64,000 bases of DNA, from contig MU277703.1 in assembly GCA_022385805.1 (NCBI GenBank), positions 62,001 to 126,000 on the forward strand, given 5' to 3'. Origin of the DNA: Pilatotrama ljubarskyi. Taxonomy: Eukaryota; Basidiomycota; Agaricomycetes; Polyporales; Polyporaceae. Shown here piece by piece: positions 47,982 through 59,703 of this stretch (within the stretch, counting starts at the first letter, position 1; the number at the start of each line of letters is the position of its first letter). Position numbers and translations under genes: made by a program. Below the pieces are notes generated by a model. The model saw only the letters and a list, made by a program, of their open reading frames with translations, was not told the origin of the DNA and ran no database searches.

Positions 47982-49597
47982 CTGCAGCTGCGGGGCGAAG
48001 CGACCTCAAGGTTTGCCCTAAGGAGTGACGGCTCCCCCGGATTGCGGTCTGAGGCCTCGGATCCTGTGTTCACAATAGTTAGATGAGGAACCAAGGTGTC
48101 AGAAGGCGTTATAGTTGCACCTCCACTGTGCAGGGCGGCGAAGTCGGGATGCATCGCTCTGCAAGCGGACGAAGTATGGCTGGAGAGGATCTCGATAGCT
48201 TGCACACAATAGCGTAATTCCGTTGCTGTGATAGGTCGAAAGAGCAGCGGAGCAGGTGAGATCTACGACCTGCGGCCGACGCGATGCTGACGAGAAACCC
48301 GCGTGATTCATGACGGAGTCCGGTTTGTCCCAAATTTCACTCCTGCTCAGAACCCTCCGACCGCTTGAGCTTTCTCGCACATACCTATTTCCAAGACTTC
48401 GGATCTTGACTCGAAGTTCGTGCTACACGCGAAGAGGGCAGTTTCGATGTCGTACCTCGTGCCGCTCGCTATAAATTGTAGGCCGATCAGCCGCATATAG
48501 TGCACACGGGATGGGTTGGACAAAGGGGTGTAGGTTGTTCCCTTCTGCCGGTGGGTCCGTGCCAGGACAATCTGGCGTCGAAGTGCCTCCCTGGTAGAGC
48601 TAGTGTCAGCTACCTTCCAGGAAGAGGATCAATGGCCCACCGTTTATCATGTCATCGTTACAAGGTATTCGCGACGCTGTGGCGGCCGTCGAAAGCAATG
48701 CTTCCCTCGCCCTGAAGCAGTAACCGGAAGCTCCGGCGGAGTGTGAGTAACTCTTACAAGGATCCGGGTCGCCATGCGCTGGCACGGTCATCACCCTAGG
48801 TTATCGCCAGTGTTGCTCCCATGAGCGGCTCCGATGTATTTTCTCGCGAGCTCTAAAGGTACGGCTGTCGCCTGTGCGTAATGCGGCACTGCAACGGCGC
48901 GTCAAAAAGGCCGTCATGAGGAGCTCATACCGGTGATTGTGGTACTCGCCGACCCGGTTCAACGCAGAGTAGGCAAAATGTGAGGACTTTCACTCGCGAA
49001 CTCTCTGAGGACAAGGCAAGCCAACGCAATCAGCCCCACTCCATTGGGTAGTTCCCGCTCACCGCAGCAGCAGGACGGCGATATGCGTCCCGTCGGCTTC
49101 CCATGGAGGACCACTTCCGCAGACGAAGCAGTAATAATACTGGGAGTACTCGCTGGCTTTCACACAGGATGCGGTCGAGATATTAATAGATCCGTCAGCG
49201 CCTTCATAGTAAATTTGGCCCTATCTTCGTGTGCGCTTGCTCTCGGGGGCATCCCGGAGCGGCTTGAGGGCGCATGGTCACTGCTTCTGGTACGTCAACG
49301 GTGGTTCTGAATGTATTGATATTGGCTTTACTTGCCGTCAACGCACCCATTGCTGGCGGGGCTTCGCGTAAGTCAGCCTACCAATGTAGGTAGGTCAGAC
49401 CTGGTGACCACGCAGAGAAATGTCTGTGAGGCAATTGGCCACGCTCCAAACCATGCAGATCGGAGGCGCATGAGAATCTGCTCACGATGGAGGTTCCGCT
49501 GATCCGTGTGGGATAGAGCGCACTGAGGTGAGGACAGAAACGTCGCGTGTATTGACATGCAGCGACTCTGTCTACGTATGATCAGGTTGCAGAGAGT
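47982..49597. other. Intergenic, no supported gene
   Basis: 1.6 kb upstream of oxalate decarboxylase. A plus-strand ATG near 49275 opens a hydrophobic, signal-peptide-like run (VVLNVLILALLAVNAP) that stops after about 40 codons. A minus-strand Cys/Tyr-rich frame lies near 49.1-49.2 kb. Neither could be extended into a gene. Confidence 0.4.
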
Positions 49598-50364
49598 TCA
49601 ACAAGGTTTTATGCGGATCTGAACCCCCTTCTCTAATAAACGGACGGCTTGTTCAGCTTCGACGAACCAGCTGAACCCTTTGTCTTGACCTTGTCTACCA
49701 CGGACGACCGGATACTTGAGTCGCCGCAGGAAAGAGCGGTATGGCAAAGCCTGGACATGCATGTGTAGGTGTGGCACAGAAATGTATGGTGGTATATGGA
49801 AGCCTAGGCTGCGATGAATTCAGTATAAACGCCTCGCATCGAATAAGTCGGGCGCACCGTCTAAGGTGGGGTGGTATATCTAAACTGTCCAAGACCTCGT
49901 GGGCGATCTCGATCATTTCCTGCACTGTTCACGGGAGAAATCAGGGGCTAGATCCACATTGCGAAAGTGGGATGACCAGAATGAGCACCTACCCATGCCA
50001 ACGTCTGACACGCCTAGAGACTTGACACTCTCTGTTGAAGGATCGCTCAGTGACGCCCCAAGGATACGTATTGCCTTGCTAGCTCACCTATGTGCTTCTT
50101 CGGGACAATCTGGAGATGGTGCTGGCAGGAAGGGTTTATGTCTGTAAATACTGCGTAATGTTCGTTCTGCACATGCTCAGTATCTCACGTCCATGGCAGC
50201 TACGACGGACGCACCTCCCAGACGACATTGAAGCCATTCTCCTTGGAAACGCCGCAAAATATACAGCCGCAATGTGGAGACAAATGAGCTTCGAGGAAGG
50301 ACTGCCGCTCTAGCCTGTCAATGGATTTCTGTCCAGTATCACAGCAGCTCAATCTCAACAGCAT
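49598..50364 (-). CDS. HIT (histidine triad) family hydrolase
   Basis: A nucleotide phosphoramidase or hydrolase of the HINT branch. Exons were recovered by phase: from ATG 50364 through SFLEAHLSPHCGCIFCGVSK and NGFNVVWE; then NEHYAVFTDINPSCQHHLQI and VPKKHI; ESVKSLGVSDVGM; VQEMIEIAHEVLDSLDIPPH; and LGFHIPPYISVPHLHMHVQA, which carries the catalytic triad motif HLHMHV. The tail FSWFVEAEQAVRLLEKGV ends IKPC with TGA at 49598-49600. Introns are 47-75 bp with GT...AG ends. CIFC at the start and HxHxH near the end match the HINT3-like group. The exact start codon is uncertain. It is divergent from the UBP8 gene. Confidence 0.88.
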
Positions 50365-50881
50365 TGTCAAGATGGACAGCAAGGCAGAGTGGAACCGTGC
50401 AAGACACGTTGGATGACGGCTGCAACCGTCCGCGTTCACTGTGAGCATGGATCTGCACTCAAGCGGTACGTAGGGCAGAGGTCGGCGCGCAGAGTCTGAA
50501 GTTAGCCGTTATAAGAGTTATAATGCGACAGTCACAATAGAGATTATAAAAGATAGAGACGTAGGGTTGCAGGCCGAGAGAGCAGGAGACGGACTTGTCA
50601 ATGTCAGTGTTGTCACGCACTGCGCGCCGGGCTCGAGCCTCGAGATGACCACACACCGGCGCTTGTCTAGGCTCGGGTGGCTGTTGGCCACGTGCCGCGC
50701 ACCAGTCGCCGGATTTGGGTGGCATTTGTCTCCGCGATGGTTCGACGAGTGGTTGGACACGAACGACTGTCAGCCTGCGTCTTTGGTTGCCGTCTCTTGC
50801 TCAGTTCACGCTCTCACACGCACCCGAGAGCAGAACCTACATCTTCCTGCCCGGAATCAGACAGTCTCCGCTGCACCGGGG
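50365..50881. promoter_or_regulatory. Divergent promoter region, HIT gene / UBP8
   Basis: A 517 bp gap between divergent start codons; no specific element recognised. Confidence 0.35.
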
Positions 50882-53240
50882 ATGGCGTTCGAAGTCACAG
50901 ACTCCACAGATACTGCCAAATGCCCTCATCTTGCTGCGATCTTCGGCGACGGTACCGAGCGTTCAGCACTGCTGAACAGGTATAAAAATGCCATACGATG
51001 GAATGCCAAGCGTTCACATAGTCTTATACATACCGCGAAGCGTCGCAAGGTAGGCCCGACGCGCTCTTTCTCTTGATCCAAGTGCGCCCACTAATTGGAG
51101 TGGCTGCAGATTACACCTCCGGAATGCGGTGTCTGCGGGATGGCGTTATCGCGTCCATACGCCTGCCTGCATTGCCCTACTGCTTGCTGTTGGAGCGACG
51201 GACATATTAAGCAGCACCTGCAGGACACGGGGCACGACTTCTGTAGGTCAAACGCGTGCTTGGCTCGCCTTCCGTATTCTGTCCCAGCTTGGGATATGGC
51301 ACGGAGGATGTCCAAACCATTTCTCCTTCATTCCACATATGAGCATAACTCTGATGCCGAATCCTCCAGGTGCGGACGTGAAGACGGGCTACGTGTTTTG
51401 TATTGAATGCGACGACTTCGTCTATGACAGCGTCTTCCACCGGCTCTACAAAACAACCATGATTGCGGAGGAAGAGAAGGCAACGGCTTTTGAGAGTGAG
51501 CCTTCTCGAAGTTACCATCTATTATTTGTGCCAATCAACTACATAACCGTAGCGTCAAAACGGCTACGAGAGCCCTATACTCCTTGGGAACCGAATGCGC
51601 GGGAACGGGCAGCACTTGAAGGCACAGTGGCTGCTCCCTGTCAAGGTGCGCTGTCATCGATTGCTCTCTGAATACGCTCGCTGGACAAGTAGCCCCAGGC
51701 CGCCGAGGACTCCTCAACCTGGGGCAGACATGTTTCATGAACGTGATATTGCAGTCGTTCATCGCCAACCCTCTCCTCCGAAACTATTATCTCAGCGATA
51801 AACATAATAGCCGGCTTTGCAAGCTCAAAGACTGTACGTCTTGCGAGATGGACAAATTACTCGCGGAGGTACGGGCCATGAATGCATTCGCTCTCATGTT
51901 ACGGGTCTCATACAGGCCCGTAGGTCTATTCTGAGAACAGTGCGCCATATGGCCCGATCGACCTTCTCGCAAAGATGTGGCGCATATCCTCTGAACTGTC
52001 CGGATACGCTCAGCAGGATGCCCACGAGTTCTTCATCACCGCTTTGAACCACATACACGCCACGTCAAGAGGATCGACCTCGTTACAGTGCATCTGCATC
52101 ATTCATTCGACCTTTGCAGGTCTCCTCCAGAGTGACGTCAAGTGTGAGCGGTGTGGCAAGGTGGCGGAGAAGACCGACCCCATGCTGGACATCAGCCTCG
52201 AGCTCAAGGGCGACACCAGCGGCGAGCAGGATCTCACGCTTGCGTCGTGTCTTCGCTGGTACAATCGTTCTTCCTGGAACAATTCCCATCATCTAACTCA
52301 TGACGTCAGGTACACTCATCCGGAGAAGCTCGGTCCTAACGAGTACAGCTGCGAAAAGTGCGGCAAGGCCTCCCATGTCTGTACTTCATCTGGAGTCAGT
52401 TGACCGGGTTTTGGGCGCGGCTAACGTTCACTGTAGGCGAGCAAACGCCTCAGCATCCGAAAGCTTCCTCCGGTTCTCAGCTTTCAGTTCAAGGTGAGAG
52501 ATACTTCCCCGTCGCGGCAGTGGCATTGTCCCGGCTCACCCCTGCCCGCCGCCGGTCGCAGCGATTCGAGCACAAATCTGTCGATAAGTCCGCGGCGCGG
52601 AAGATCGAGGCACCCGTCCGCTTCCCATCCTCGCTGAACATGGCACCATTCACGACGCTCGTCATGCATAAGCAGGAGCTATTGAAAGACAACGGAACCG
52701 CGTCTGCATCCCTGATCCCGTGAGCTGTTTGCCAACCACGGCCGCCGAAGTTAGCCGTTCTCACCCGCGATCTTCCCGTACTTAGTGACACGGCTCTCGG
52801 ACCTGAGGCTCTCTACGACTACGACCTTTTCGCGGTCGTCTGCCACGAGGGCCAAATTGACAACGGTCATTATACGTGCTTTGCGCGATCGCACGACGAG
52901 GTCTGTGCATTTCATCATGTTCCCCTCGTCTCAATCTCAACACAAACCTCATTGTAAAGTGGTACCGGTATGACGACGACAAGTAAGTACCGAAGTGCGA
53001 TTTGCACATCGCTGAGCTGAGCTTCCGTCAAGGGTCACACATACCACGCTGAGTGCTTGTCTGAATTCGCAAGCATACATGTGCTTCTACGTCAAGCGAC
53101 ATCTCGATTACAAGCCATGGATGACGCCGTCCTACATGCTCATTAGAGAGCAGGCGGCAGCGAAGGAGAAGGAACGCGAGCGAGAGAAGGAGGCGGCTCG
53201 CATGAGGGAAGTGGAGGACGAGCTCTTGGCCGCAATATGA
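50882..53240 (+). CDS. UBP8: SAGA-type ubiquitin hydrolase Ubp8 / USP22
   Basis: Removes ubiquitin from histone H2B as part of the SAGA deubiquitinase module in the nucleus. The start is ATG 50882 (MAFEVTDSTDTAKCPHLAAI). Zinc-finger UBP domain: CPHLAAI, then CGVCGMALSRPYACLHCPTA, CWSDGHIKQHLQDTGHDF and TGYVFCIECDDFVYD. Catalytic domain: GLLNLGQTCFMNVILQSF (nucleophile Cys), CTSCEMDKLLAEV, YAQQDAHEFFITALNHIH, SDVKCERCGKVAEKTDPM, LGPNEYSCEKCGKA, FKRFEHKSVDKSAARKIE and VCHEGQIDNGHYTCFAR (catalytic His). The C-terminus AYMCFYVKRHLDYKPWMTP leads into a charged coiled-coil tail, KEKEREREKEAARMREVEDE, stop TGA 53238-53240. The finger Cys pairs of the catalytic domain are kept. About ten introns. Confidence 0.93.
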
Positions 53241-53553
53241 CGCGGAGGAGCATGGGTTTGATGTCGTTTACGCGCCCCTTTAGGCCCATATGCTTGCGGG
53301 CGAGCTCTGGCGCGGGTGTGCAGGCTAAGCTGGTGTCCGATGTACCATTGATATATGGTCTGGTTCTACGAGAGTATGAGGATCGACAGTGTACAGAGCA
53401 TGTAGGAAAACGGGGAGGTGAGTCGTAGATAGCGAACCAGTGGTATAGGGATGATGTGGCTGTGGATGGAGGGGAAGAGGATGTCTAGCACAAAAATACA
53501 ACGAAGGATAGTAACTACGCGAACTCGCCGGGCACTTGTGTATACCAGCGCGT

Positions 53554-54307
53554 TTAGGGGATGATGTCATTCAACTCTCCCTCCCTCACCCGAATCTCTA
53601 CTACCTCGACCTCGTAGTCCATCATGGACGAGTTCGTGGACGAAACGGACGATGACACGAATCCGCGAGAGTTCGAGGGGGACGTTGAGGCGACATCTGC
53701 AGATCACACAGTACGCAAACAAGATCGGGGCTAATGTGAGCACGATAGGAAGGAGAGGCAACGGATGGAACGAACATCGGTCCTTGATGTAGGGCGGGAC
53801 AAAGAGATCCTTAGCAAGTCCGGTGAGTAACCTCAAGCTGCGTGTATGAGGAACTGCCAGACACACCTGATTCCATACAAAGCCCTGGCTCTTCTGAATA
53901 GTCAGAATGGGACGCAGAGTGAACACCGGCTGGCGCTGCTTCTTTCTACGCTCTCGCTGGGGACTCTCGTAATGAGATTCAATAGCGCGCTGCTTGCCCT
54001 TGATGTCCTTCTTCATCTCGGCAACCTTCTCCGAGGACATGGGTTCATCTGCTTCGTCCAGCTCCATGTCTCCGTCGACCTGTGGCGATCGCGGTTCGTT
54101 GACAGCGCCGGGCCGTTCGCCATCCGACGCGACATTGTCGTAATCCTCTTCATCCTCGGAGCAGGAGTTGTTCTCAGACTCGCTGTCGCTGTAGTCGTCG
54201 TCATAGGGAATCTGTTCATAGCAGGCCCAAGTCGGAGGCGACGGCGCACGTCCTAGGGTGCGGCGTCGGAAGAAGTCAGGGTAAGCGGAGTCGGAGGTGT
54301 GACTCAT
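53554..54307 (-). CDS. Small acidic conserved-looking orphan protein
   Basis: Unknown function, about 190 residues. The start is ATG 54307 (MSHTSDSAYPDFFRRRTLGR). Then an acidic run of Asp, Glu and Ser, ADEPMSSEKVAEMKKDIKGK, QPVFTLRPILTIQKSQGFVW, an intron, DLFVPPYIKDR, a second intron, and a Ser-rich end VASTSPSNSRGFVSSSV followed by MDYEVEVVEIRVREGELNDI and stop TAA at 53554-53556. Splicing is needed; the unspliced frame gives an unrelated hydrophobic tail. The ordered islands between low-complexity parts suggest a conserved fungal protein. It is divergent from THG1. Confidence 0.7.
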
Positions 54308-54642
54308 GATGGTCTGAGGTCGTCCTGGTCGTCGTTGTGGAGATTGGCGGGTGGACTGTGGACGTGGGTGGTGGCGGGGGTGGTGATGGTCAGAAAGCAA
54401 GTGTCGGGGCGAGTCGGAGGGGCGGTGGAGGGGGATGTGACGGGGCTGAGGGATGGCGACCGAGTCACAGCAGCCCGGATTAGGAAACCCAGGCCTCCGC
54501 CACGCCGCTACCAGGCGTTGTCGAAGTCTCCGTCCCGAGGAAGCCTAGCACAACTCCGCCAATCAGTCAATCTCCCAGTGTACGTATTCTAGCACGATGC
54601 ATTGATTTTGATTGATGCTCGAACATACGGGGCGCAAGCAGC

Positions 54643-55754
54643 ATGGCAGGCAGCAAGTTTGCATACGTCCGAAACTTCGAGCTGCCCGACCCGCTCCTTC
54701 CGGGTACCTTCATGGTCCTCAGGATCGATGGGCATGCATTCCATCGGTCAGTGTGGCAGAAAGGTCAAGGCAGCGCACGCTGACTCACACCTAGACTATC
54801 CGCGGAACATGATTTTGTGAAACCGAATGACGAACGCGCTCTGCAGCTCATGGACCATGCAGCGCGCGATGTCATGAATGAATTCAAGGACATCGTGCTA
54901 GCATTCGGGGAATCCGACGAGTACAGGTGGGAATGAATAGACAAGGATGAGGAGATAAGACTGACAGCTTATAGTTTCCTCTTCCGTAAATCCGCTGCCC
55001 TATACAACCGACGCGAAGCAAAAATCCTCACGACTATCACGTCATTATTCACTTCTTCCTATGTCTTCAACTGGCCGACGTATCTGCCTGATACGCCACT
55101 TAAATACTGTCCGGCTTTCGACGGCCGTATAGTCTTATATCCGTCAGCGCGAGTAGTCCGCGACTATTTCTCATGGCGACAAGCAGACAGTAAGCCTCTC
55201 CGGTAGCACATCACTTTCACTCGGAGCACTGACCGGATTCCAGCGCATATAAACAACCTGTACAACACCGTCTTTTGGGCACTGGTGCTGAAGGGTGGCC
55301 AGACCACCACGGAGGCTCACGCCACCCTGAGAGTACGTCTCATGATCGTGTTCGTCTTCATTTGCTAACGTTCCATCCCAGGGCACCGTGTCTTCTACCA
55401 AACACGAAATCCTGTTCTCTCGCTTTGGGATCAACTACAACGAACTTCCCTCGAGGTTCAGGAAGGGGAGCGTACTAGTCAGAACTGAGGTATGGTGTTC
55501 ACTCCAGGGAATACTCTCCCACGCTGACGAAATCCTGTCAGATGCAGGGAGATGGCGAGGAAGAGGGCACGAATGCAGAGGAACATCCTTCATCGACTAC
55601 GCATGCAAGTACGGCTGAGACGGCCGCCGCCGCAGTCGAGGGCGCGAGCCGAAGGAAACAGAAATCTCGAGTGCGGACCACCGTAGAGCTTCTGCACTGT
55701 GATATTATAGGAGACGAGTTCTGGAATGCGAGGGCGAACATCCTTGCCGATTGA
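54643..55754 (+). CDS. THG1: tRNA-His guanylyltransferase Thg1
   Basis: Adds the G-1 nucleotide to the 5' end of tRNA-His, an essential identity element for histidyl-tRNA synthetase. The start is ATG 54643: MAGSKFAYVRNFELPDPLLP, then the metal and active-site segment FMVLRIDGHAFHR. Next are LSAEHDFVKPNDERALQLMD, VLAFGESDEYSFLFRK (second carboxylate pair split by an intron), LTTITSLFTSSYVFNWPTYL, FDGRIVLYPSARVVRDYFSW, RQAD | THINNLYNTVFWALV, TTTEAHATLRGTVSSTKHEI and FGINYNELPSRFRKGSVLV. After an intron an acidic, Ala-rich linker leads to TTVELLHCDIIGDEFW and the stop TGA 55752-55754. The family order is complete. Confidence 0.94.
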
Positions 55755-57682
55755 CCTATCTCACGAGGTTCAAGAGCCTTATCGCTGTGCATGAGTGATG
55801 AGCGGTCGCCGCGAAGCAGTACCTATTGGCACTCGGCCGATGATGAGGCAGTACACCCTTGAAGTTCATCCGCCGCGAGTCGAGATGGTGAGACACCTTG
55901 CTTGCCAGTCGATTCCTCCGAGCTGAAGCCAGCCGCCCGCACCTCTGCAATCCTCTGGATGTGAGGTACCTACTTACGCGCAGAGGCCGCAGCAACGGCG
56001 AAATTCGGACGCGCCGCCAAAGATTCTGTACTCACGTCATCGAAGGTTGTGGTTGTGCGACGCATGCCATACCTACTTCAACTTGAGTTCCATTCCCGTT
56101 GCAGGCCACTGAAAATTTCGTGACAAGAATCTCGCGGCCCAGCTGCATCGGGATGGCCGTCAATATCAGAATAGTCGGCTGCCGCCTGTCCTCTGCGACA
56201 TGCTCTCTGATGACTGGAGGCGAGGGGAAGAGCGTACACTCTCAGCAGAGAACGTGACGTTATTAGCTCGGCTTCACGCGGGCCCCCTGGTTCGTGTGTC
56301 TGCGTGACCGTCGGTCTCAGGATCGTGAACGTTCTCGTAAGTCATAAGTTGCCTCGGCGAGGCAATGGCAGTCAAACTGCCGAGTACGAACCAGCACGGA
56401 TTCTCACTAATTCCCTCCACGCTCCCATCCTAGATGATGTTCCCAGGCGGACAATGAGACAGTCCATCAAGCAGCTTGTCGTTCGCCCCTGCGGTCCGAG
56501 GCGGCTCTCCCAATCAGTAGTCGGTGGGAGCACTCGGCATGTACGTTCTTCTATCTGAACCATCGGTCAGACCTTCTATTCGCAGGTCGCAGTGCCTGTG
56601 AGATGAAGCAAAAGCTTTCGGGCCCCGGGTACAGAGTGGGTGCGACTGTGTACCGCATCCAGCCTCCGAGTCCTCGTCAGTGGCGCGCGAGTCATTCGCG
56701 TCCTTCAAGTTCTTCTGGCTGTTCGACCAAGCTGATCGCGGCCAATATTAGAATGATGCTGAATGCCGTAAGACCAGAGCACACCACTAGTGCTCGTTGA
56801 TAAGACAGCGGACGTCCTTGTCTGTGAAGACTGTGATGCCAGCCAGGGAACTAGAACATGCGGTTGGTCGGACGGCATCAGACCCATGTACGACTTATAT
56901 TGAGTACCGGCTTAAATGGAGTGTACCGCTAGCTGTAAAGTTGCTGAACAGCTTAGCCCATTCACGCCGGCGATCGTGTGGCACACCAGGTAGAACGGGA
57001 AGAGTCTCTATTTATCATCGGTTGCGAGTCCTACAGAGGTTTCAGCGCTTCGTGGCTTGCAGGCAATGCCGGACGCGCCAACACGTCCCGATCGGGGTTG
57101 TTGAACAGATCCTTCAATATTTGTCCCGAGTCGCCGTGACCTGCTGGACTGAGCTCTACCGCCGCCGCTCGAGCTGCACGATGATGCTATCCTTCCAAGT
57201 CCGCCTCACGGAGCCTGCATACGCCTTTGCCCATGCGCTCAGGAAGGCTCAACCCGTAACGAAGGCTACACTTTGTCGTCAGCTCCAGTCCCGTTACACC
57301 GGGCATCACCATCTGGCTGTCAGAAGATACTCAGCTGCTTTGTCCTCCGGTCGTCTTACGGACTCTCTGGTCGGATCCAAGCTGAGGCACTACGATGCTC
57401 CATATCGTAGCGCCAGCCGAAAGGCGACTGAACAGCAGCGAGGTAGGTGCATCTTGTAGTAGTTCTCTAGTGCACTCAACCGCAAGCTGCTCTTGTGAAG
57501 CCGGCTTCACTGTCGTTGCTTGTGGATGATCGTACACACTTGCGCCGTGCGAGGCAGTCAAATATACGACCGTGCATGTTTGAACCGCCTCGCCGACATC
57601 AAAGGAGCTGGCTCGCAGACTTTACGTTTACTCTTAAAATATTCGGGACCACCCCACTGTGATAGAAACGCTGACCGGATTC
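55755..57682. other. Intergenic with unresolved exon-like segments
   Basis: 1.9 kb. On the minus strand near 56085-56215 an open stretch reads PTILILTAIPMQLGREILVT and ends at a GTAGGT donor; GTGAGT and GTAAGT donors follow within about 120 bp, hinting at a minus-strand gene. On the plus strand a 220-codon frame (56797-57459) holds an F-box-like VVEQILQYLSR but continues without family features. No gene could be completed. Confidence 0.35.
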
Positions 57683-58311
57683 ATGGCCTCAGATGCAGCC
57701 CCAAAGCTCCCTGAACTGCCTCTCGCACCTCCGTACCCAACTCCCTTCCTGGCTGACGAGGAAATTGCCACCTACCTTATACCCCTGTACGCCCGCCACT
57801 GGACCGTACAGCCTTCCGACCCCGGCCCCAAGAACAAGCCCGCACCGGAGCTAGTGAAGGTTTTCACATTCAAACAACCTGATTGTGCAAGGGAGTTCCT
57901 CCAAGACGTACAGGATGTAGAGAAGAGCGAGAATGTGAGACTTAACTCCCCATTCGTTGTAGATCCCGTAGAAACCCATACCGTCACGTCTACTAGCATG
58001 AGGCCCTGGCCATTCTGGAAGAGCGGCCGCTTGGTCTATCGTCGCTAGTGGTCAAGGTACATACTCACTCTGGACTGCGGCCGGCGAGCCATCCCGAGGA
58101 GCCTCGGCGCGCCCGCGTCCAGCCGGGAATCACGCTGCGAGACGTTCGCTTCGCATACCTCCTCGAGGAACGTTATTCTGCGCGTACGACAGGCCCAAGA
58201 GACGCTGAGATAGCAAGGGCTGATTATCCGGCCTACGTAAGCGGGGGACGACCTCATACTGCGCAGGAGCTGGAGGCATGGAGGCACTCATCTCGACGGA
58301 CCCAGCCGTGA
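57683..58311 (+). CDS. Pterin-4a-carbinolamine dehydratase-like protein
   Basis: Family members dehydrate 4a-hydroxytetrahydrobiopterin. The start is ATG 57683 (MASDAAPKLPELPLAPPYPT). Then YLIPLYARHWTVQ, PAPELVKVFTFKQPDCAREF and LQDVQDVEKSEN. The donor GTGAGA follows, with an acceptor before CATGAG, giving HEALAILEERPLGLSSLVVK and VHTHSG. The C-terminus PGITLRDVRFAYLLEERY and a charged tail end at TGA 58309-58311. The unspliced frame stops early and loses THSG and the TLRDVRFA tail. The usual ENHHP motif is only partly kept: the second His is replaced across the intron (EN|HEAL), so catalytic activity is uncertain. Fungi with this family often lack biopterin synthesis, so the role is open. 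Confidence 0.72.
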
Positions 58312-58415
58312 AATTACTTATACATGATAGATCAATTAACGATGGCCACACTAGTATAACAGTGGTTTCACAGTATGCAGGAGAACAACGATTGGAGCCC
58401 GTTTTCCAATGGTGA

Positions 58416-59703
58416 CTATAGGCCAGACGTGCGCTGCAGGAGAAAAGCAGTCATGGCCTCCAGAGCCTTCTCACGCATTGGATCTGTATACACCTCAAAA
58501 TGACCTAGTAACGGCGTCAGCCACATGTAGAAAGGTGATCTGGCGAGAGATGAGACGAACCGCAAGGCAAGACGGCAAGTTCCACGCGCGGCGACAGCCC
58601 CTTGAGCTCCATGACGGTCTGAAGGGGGCACAAGTTGTCTCGCTCAGCCGCTATCACAAGGACCGGGCATGTAATCCGGGCAGCTGATGCGAGAGGGTTG
58701 TAGAACGGCAGCTCAAACAGACTCGATGCCGAGACCTAAGGAGTGGTCAAGATACCAGTTCCCGCCCAACACGCTGACTGACCTCGTTCGGGAAGTCACT
58801 GGCGCGGTATCAGCGACTGCAAACAGCCGGACGTGTACGATGTTCTCGCCTTTGGTTCTGTACCATCGTGAGCATGCCCTGCTTTGCCCCGGGGGCGCTG
58901 ATATACGCGACTTCGCCCGGCTGCGCCACCGCAGGAATATAAGTGGGGTACAGTCCAAAGGCCTGCCTCAGAACGTCCTGGACGCCCTTCCAGAACATTT
59001 TCACGAGAGTCCAGGACAGCTTCGTAGGCGGCCCCGTGCCCAGGTAGGGGCACTGGGCGATGGCCGCTGTAAGATTGAGCTCTTTCTGAAGCACGAGTCA
59101 GCGTTGTCTGCGATAGCACCCACAACGAGCTCACCTCAGCAGCAAGGGTGACGACGTGTCCGCCTGAGATAGGACGAAGGGTGTGTCAGCATACCGACAT
59201 CCTAGCCTGCTGCAAGAGTCGAGACTCGCCGGATAAGCTTGTGCCCCATAGGATTACCTTGTGAGGATCGATCTCAGGCTGTTGCCTACAGTGCTTGATG
59301 ACTGTCCGGTAGTCTTCCAGTTGTTCGGAGACGTAGATGATATGTCTGGGTGTCCCAGCTGAAACGGATATGCATCCAATCCACGCGAGATCGGCTCAGA
59401 CATGGATGCTTACCAGAAGCGCCCCAACGACGGTAGTCAAAGACAACGACTGCATATTGCATCGAAGCGAACGCTTCTGCGAACGGCGCGAGGCCCGCGA
59501 GCTTGTTAGCGCATAACCCGTGCGCCCTGTAATAGCCAGTATGAGTTCAGAACTGGCCATGCAAGGGAAAATACGGACATGATGATGACTGGCAGGCCAT
59601 CGGCAGACTTTGGCCTGCCCGGAGCCTTTGGCAGATACTTCCACGCATCGATCGACCAGTCGGGGATCGCTGAAGGGATCTGCATATGACTGAGCTCGAA
59701 CAT
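58416..59703 (-). CDS. Alpha/beta hydrolase (S15 / acetyl-xylan-esterase-like fold)
   Basis: A serine hydrolase of unknown substrate. The start is ATG 59703 (MFELSHMQIPSAIPDWSIDA), then WKYLPKAPGRPK, GLPVIIM and, after an intron, AHGLCANKLAGLAPFAEAFA and YAVVVFDYRRWGAS. Next are RHIIYVSEQLEDYRTVIKHC, DPHKVILWGTSLSGGHVVTL (nucleophile Ser in GTSLSGG), LNLTAAIAQCPYLGTGPPT and AYISAPGAKQGMLTM. Then NPLASAARITCPVLVIAAER and DNLCPLQTVMELKGLS (acid residue region), VLPCGHFEVYTDPMREKALE (catalytic His after an intron), ending LLQRTSGL at 58416. The pattern resembles the bacterial YcjY-like group of alpha/beta hydrolases also common in fungi. No signal peptide is seen. It is convergent with the pterin dehydratase gene. 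Confidence 0.82.

Noticed and set aside
49120..49225. Cys/Tyr-rich minus-strand segment (SCVKASEYSQYYYC) resembling the end of a fungal CBM1
   Set aside because: The conserved first half of a CBM1 (CGG...C) is absent and no flanking exons were found.
53567..53760. Hydrophobic C-terminus of the 53.6 kb orphan (PIVLTLAPILFAYCVICRC)
   Set aside because: It is intron sequence read through; splicing gives the Ser-rich tail ending in a coherent stop at 53554.
57080..57200. F-box-like VVEQILQYLSR in a 220-codon plus-strand frame
   Set aside because: Only about ten residues fit, and the rest of the frame lacks leucine-rich or WD features.
57935..58050. Unspliced end of the pterin dehydratase frame (...PWPFWKSGRLVYRR)
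   Set aside because: It loses the THSG and PGITLRDVRFAYLL segments expected for the family; splicing restores them.
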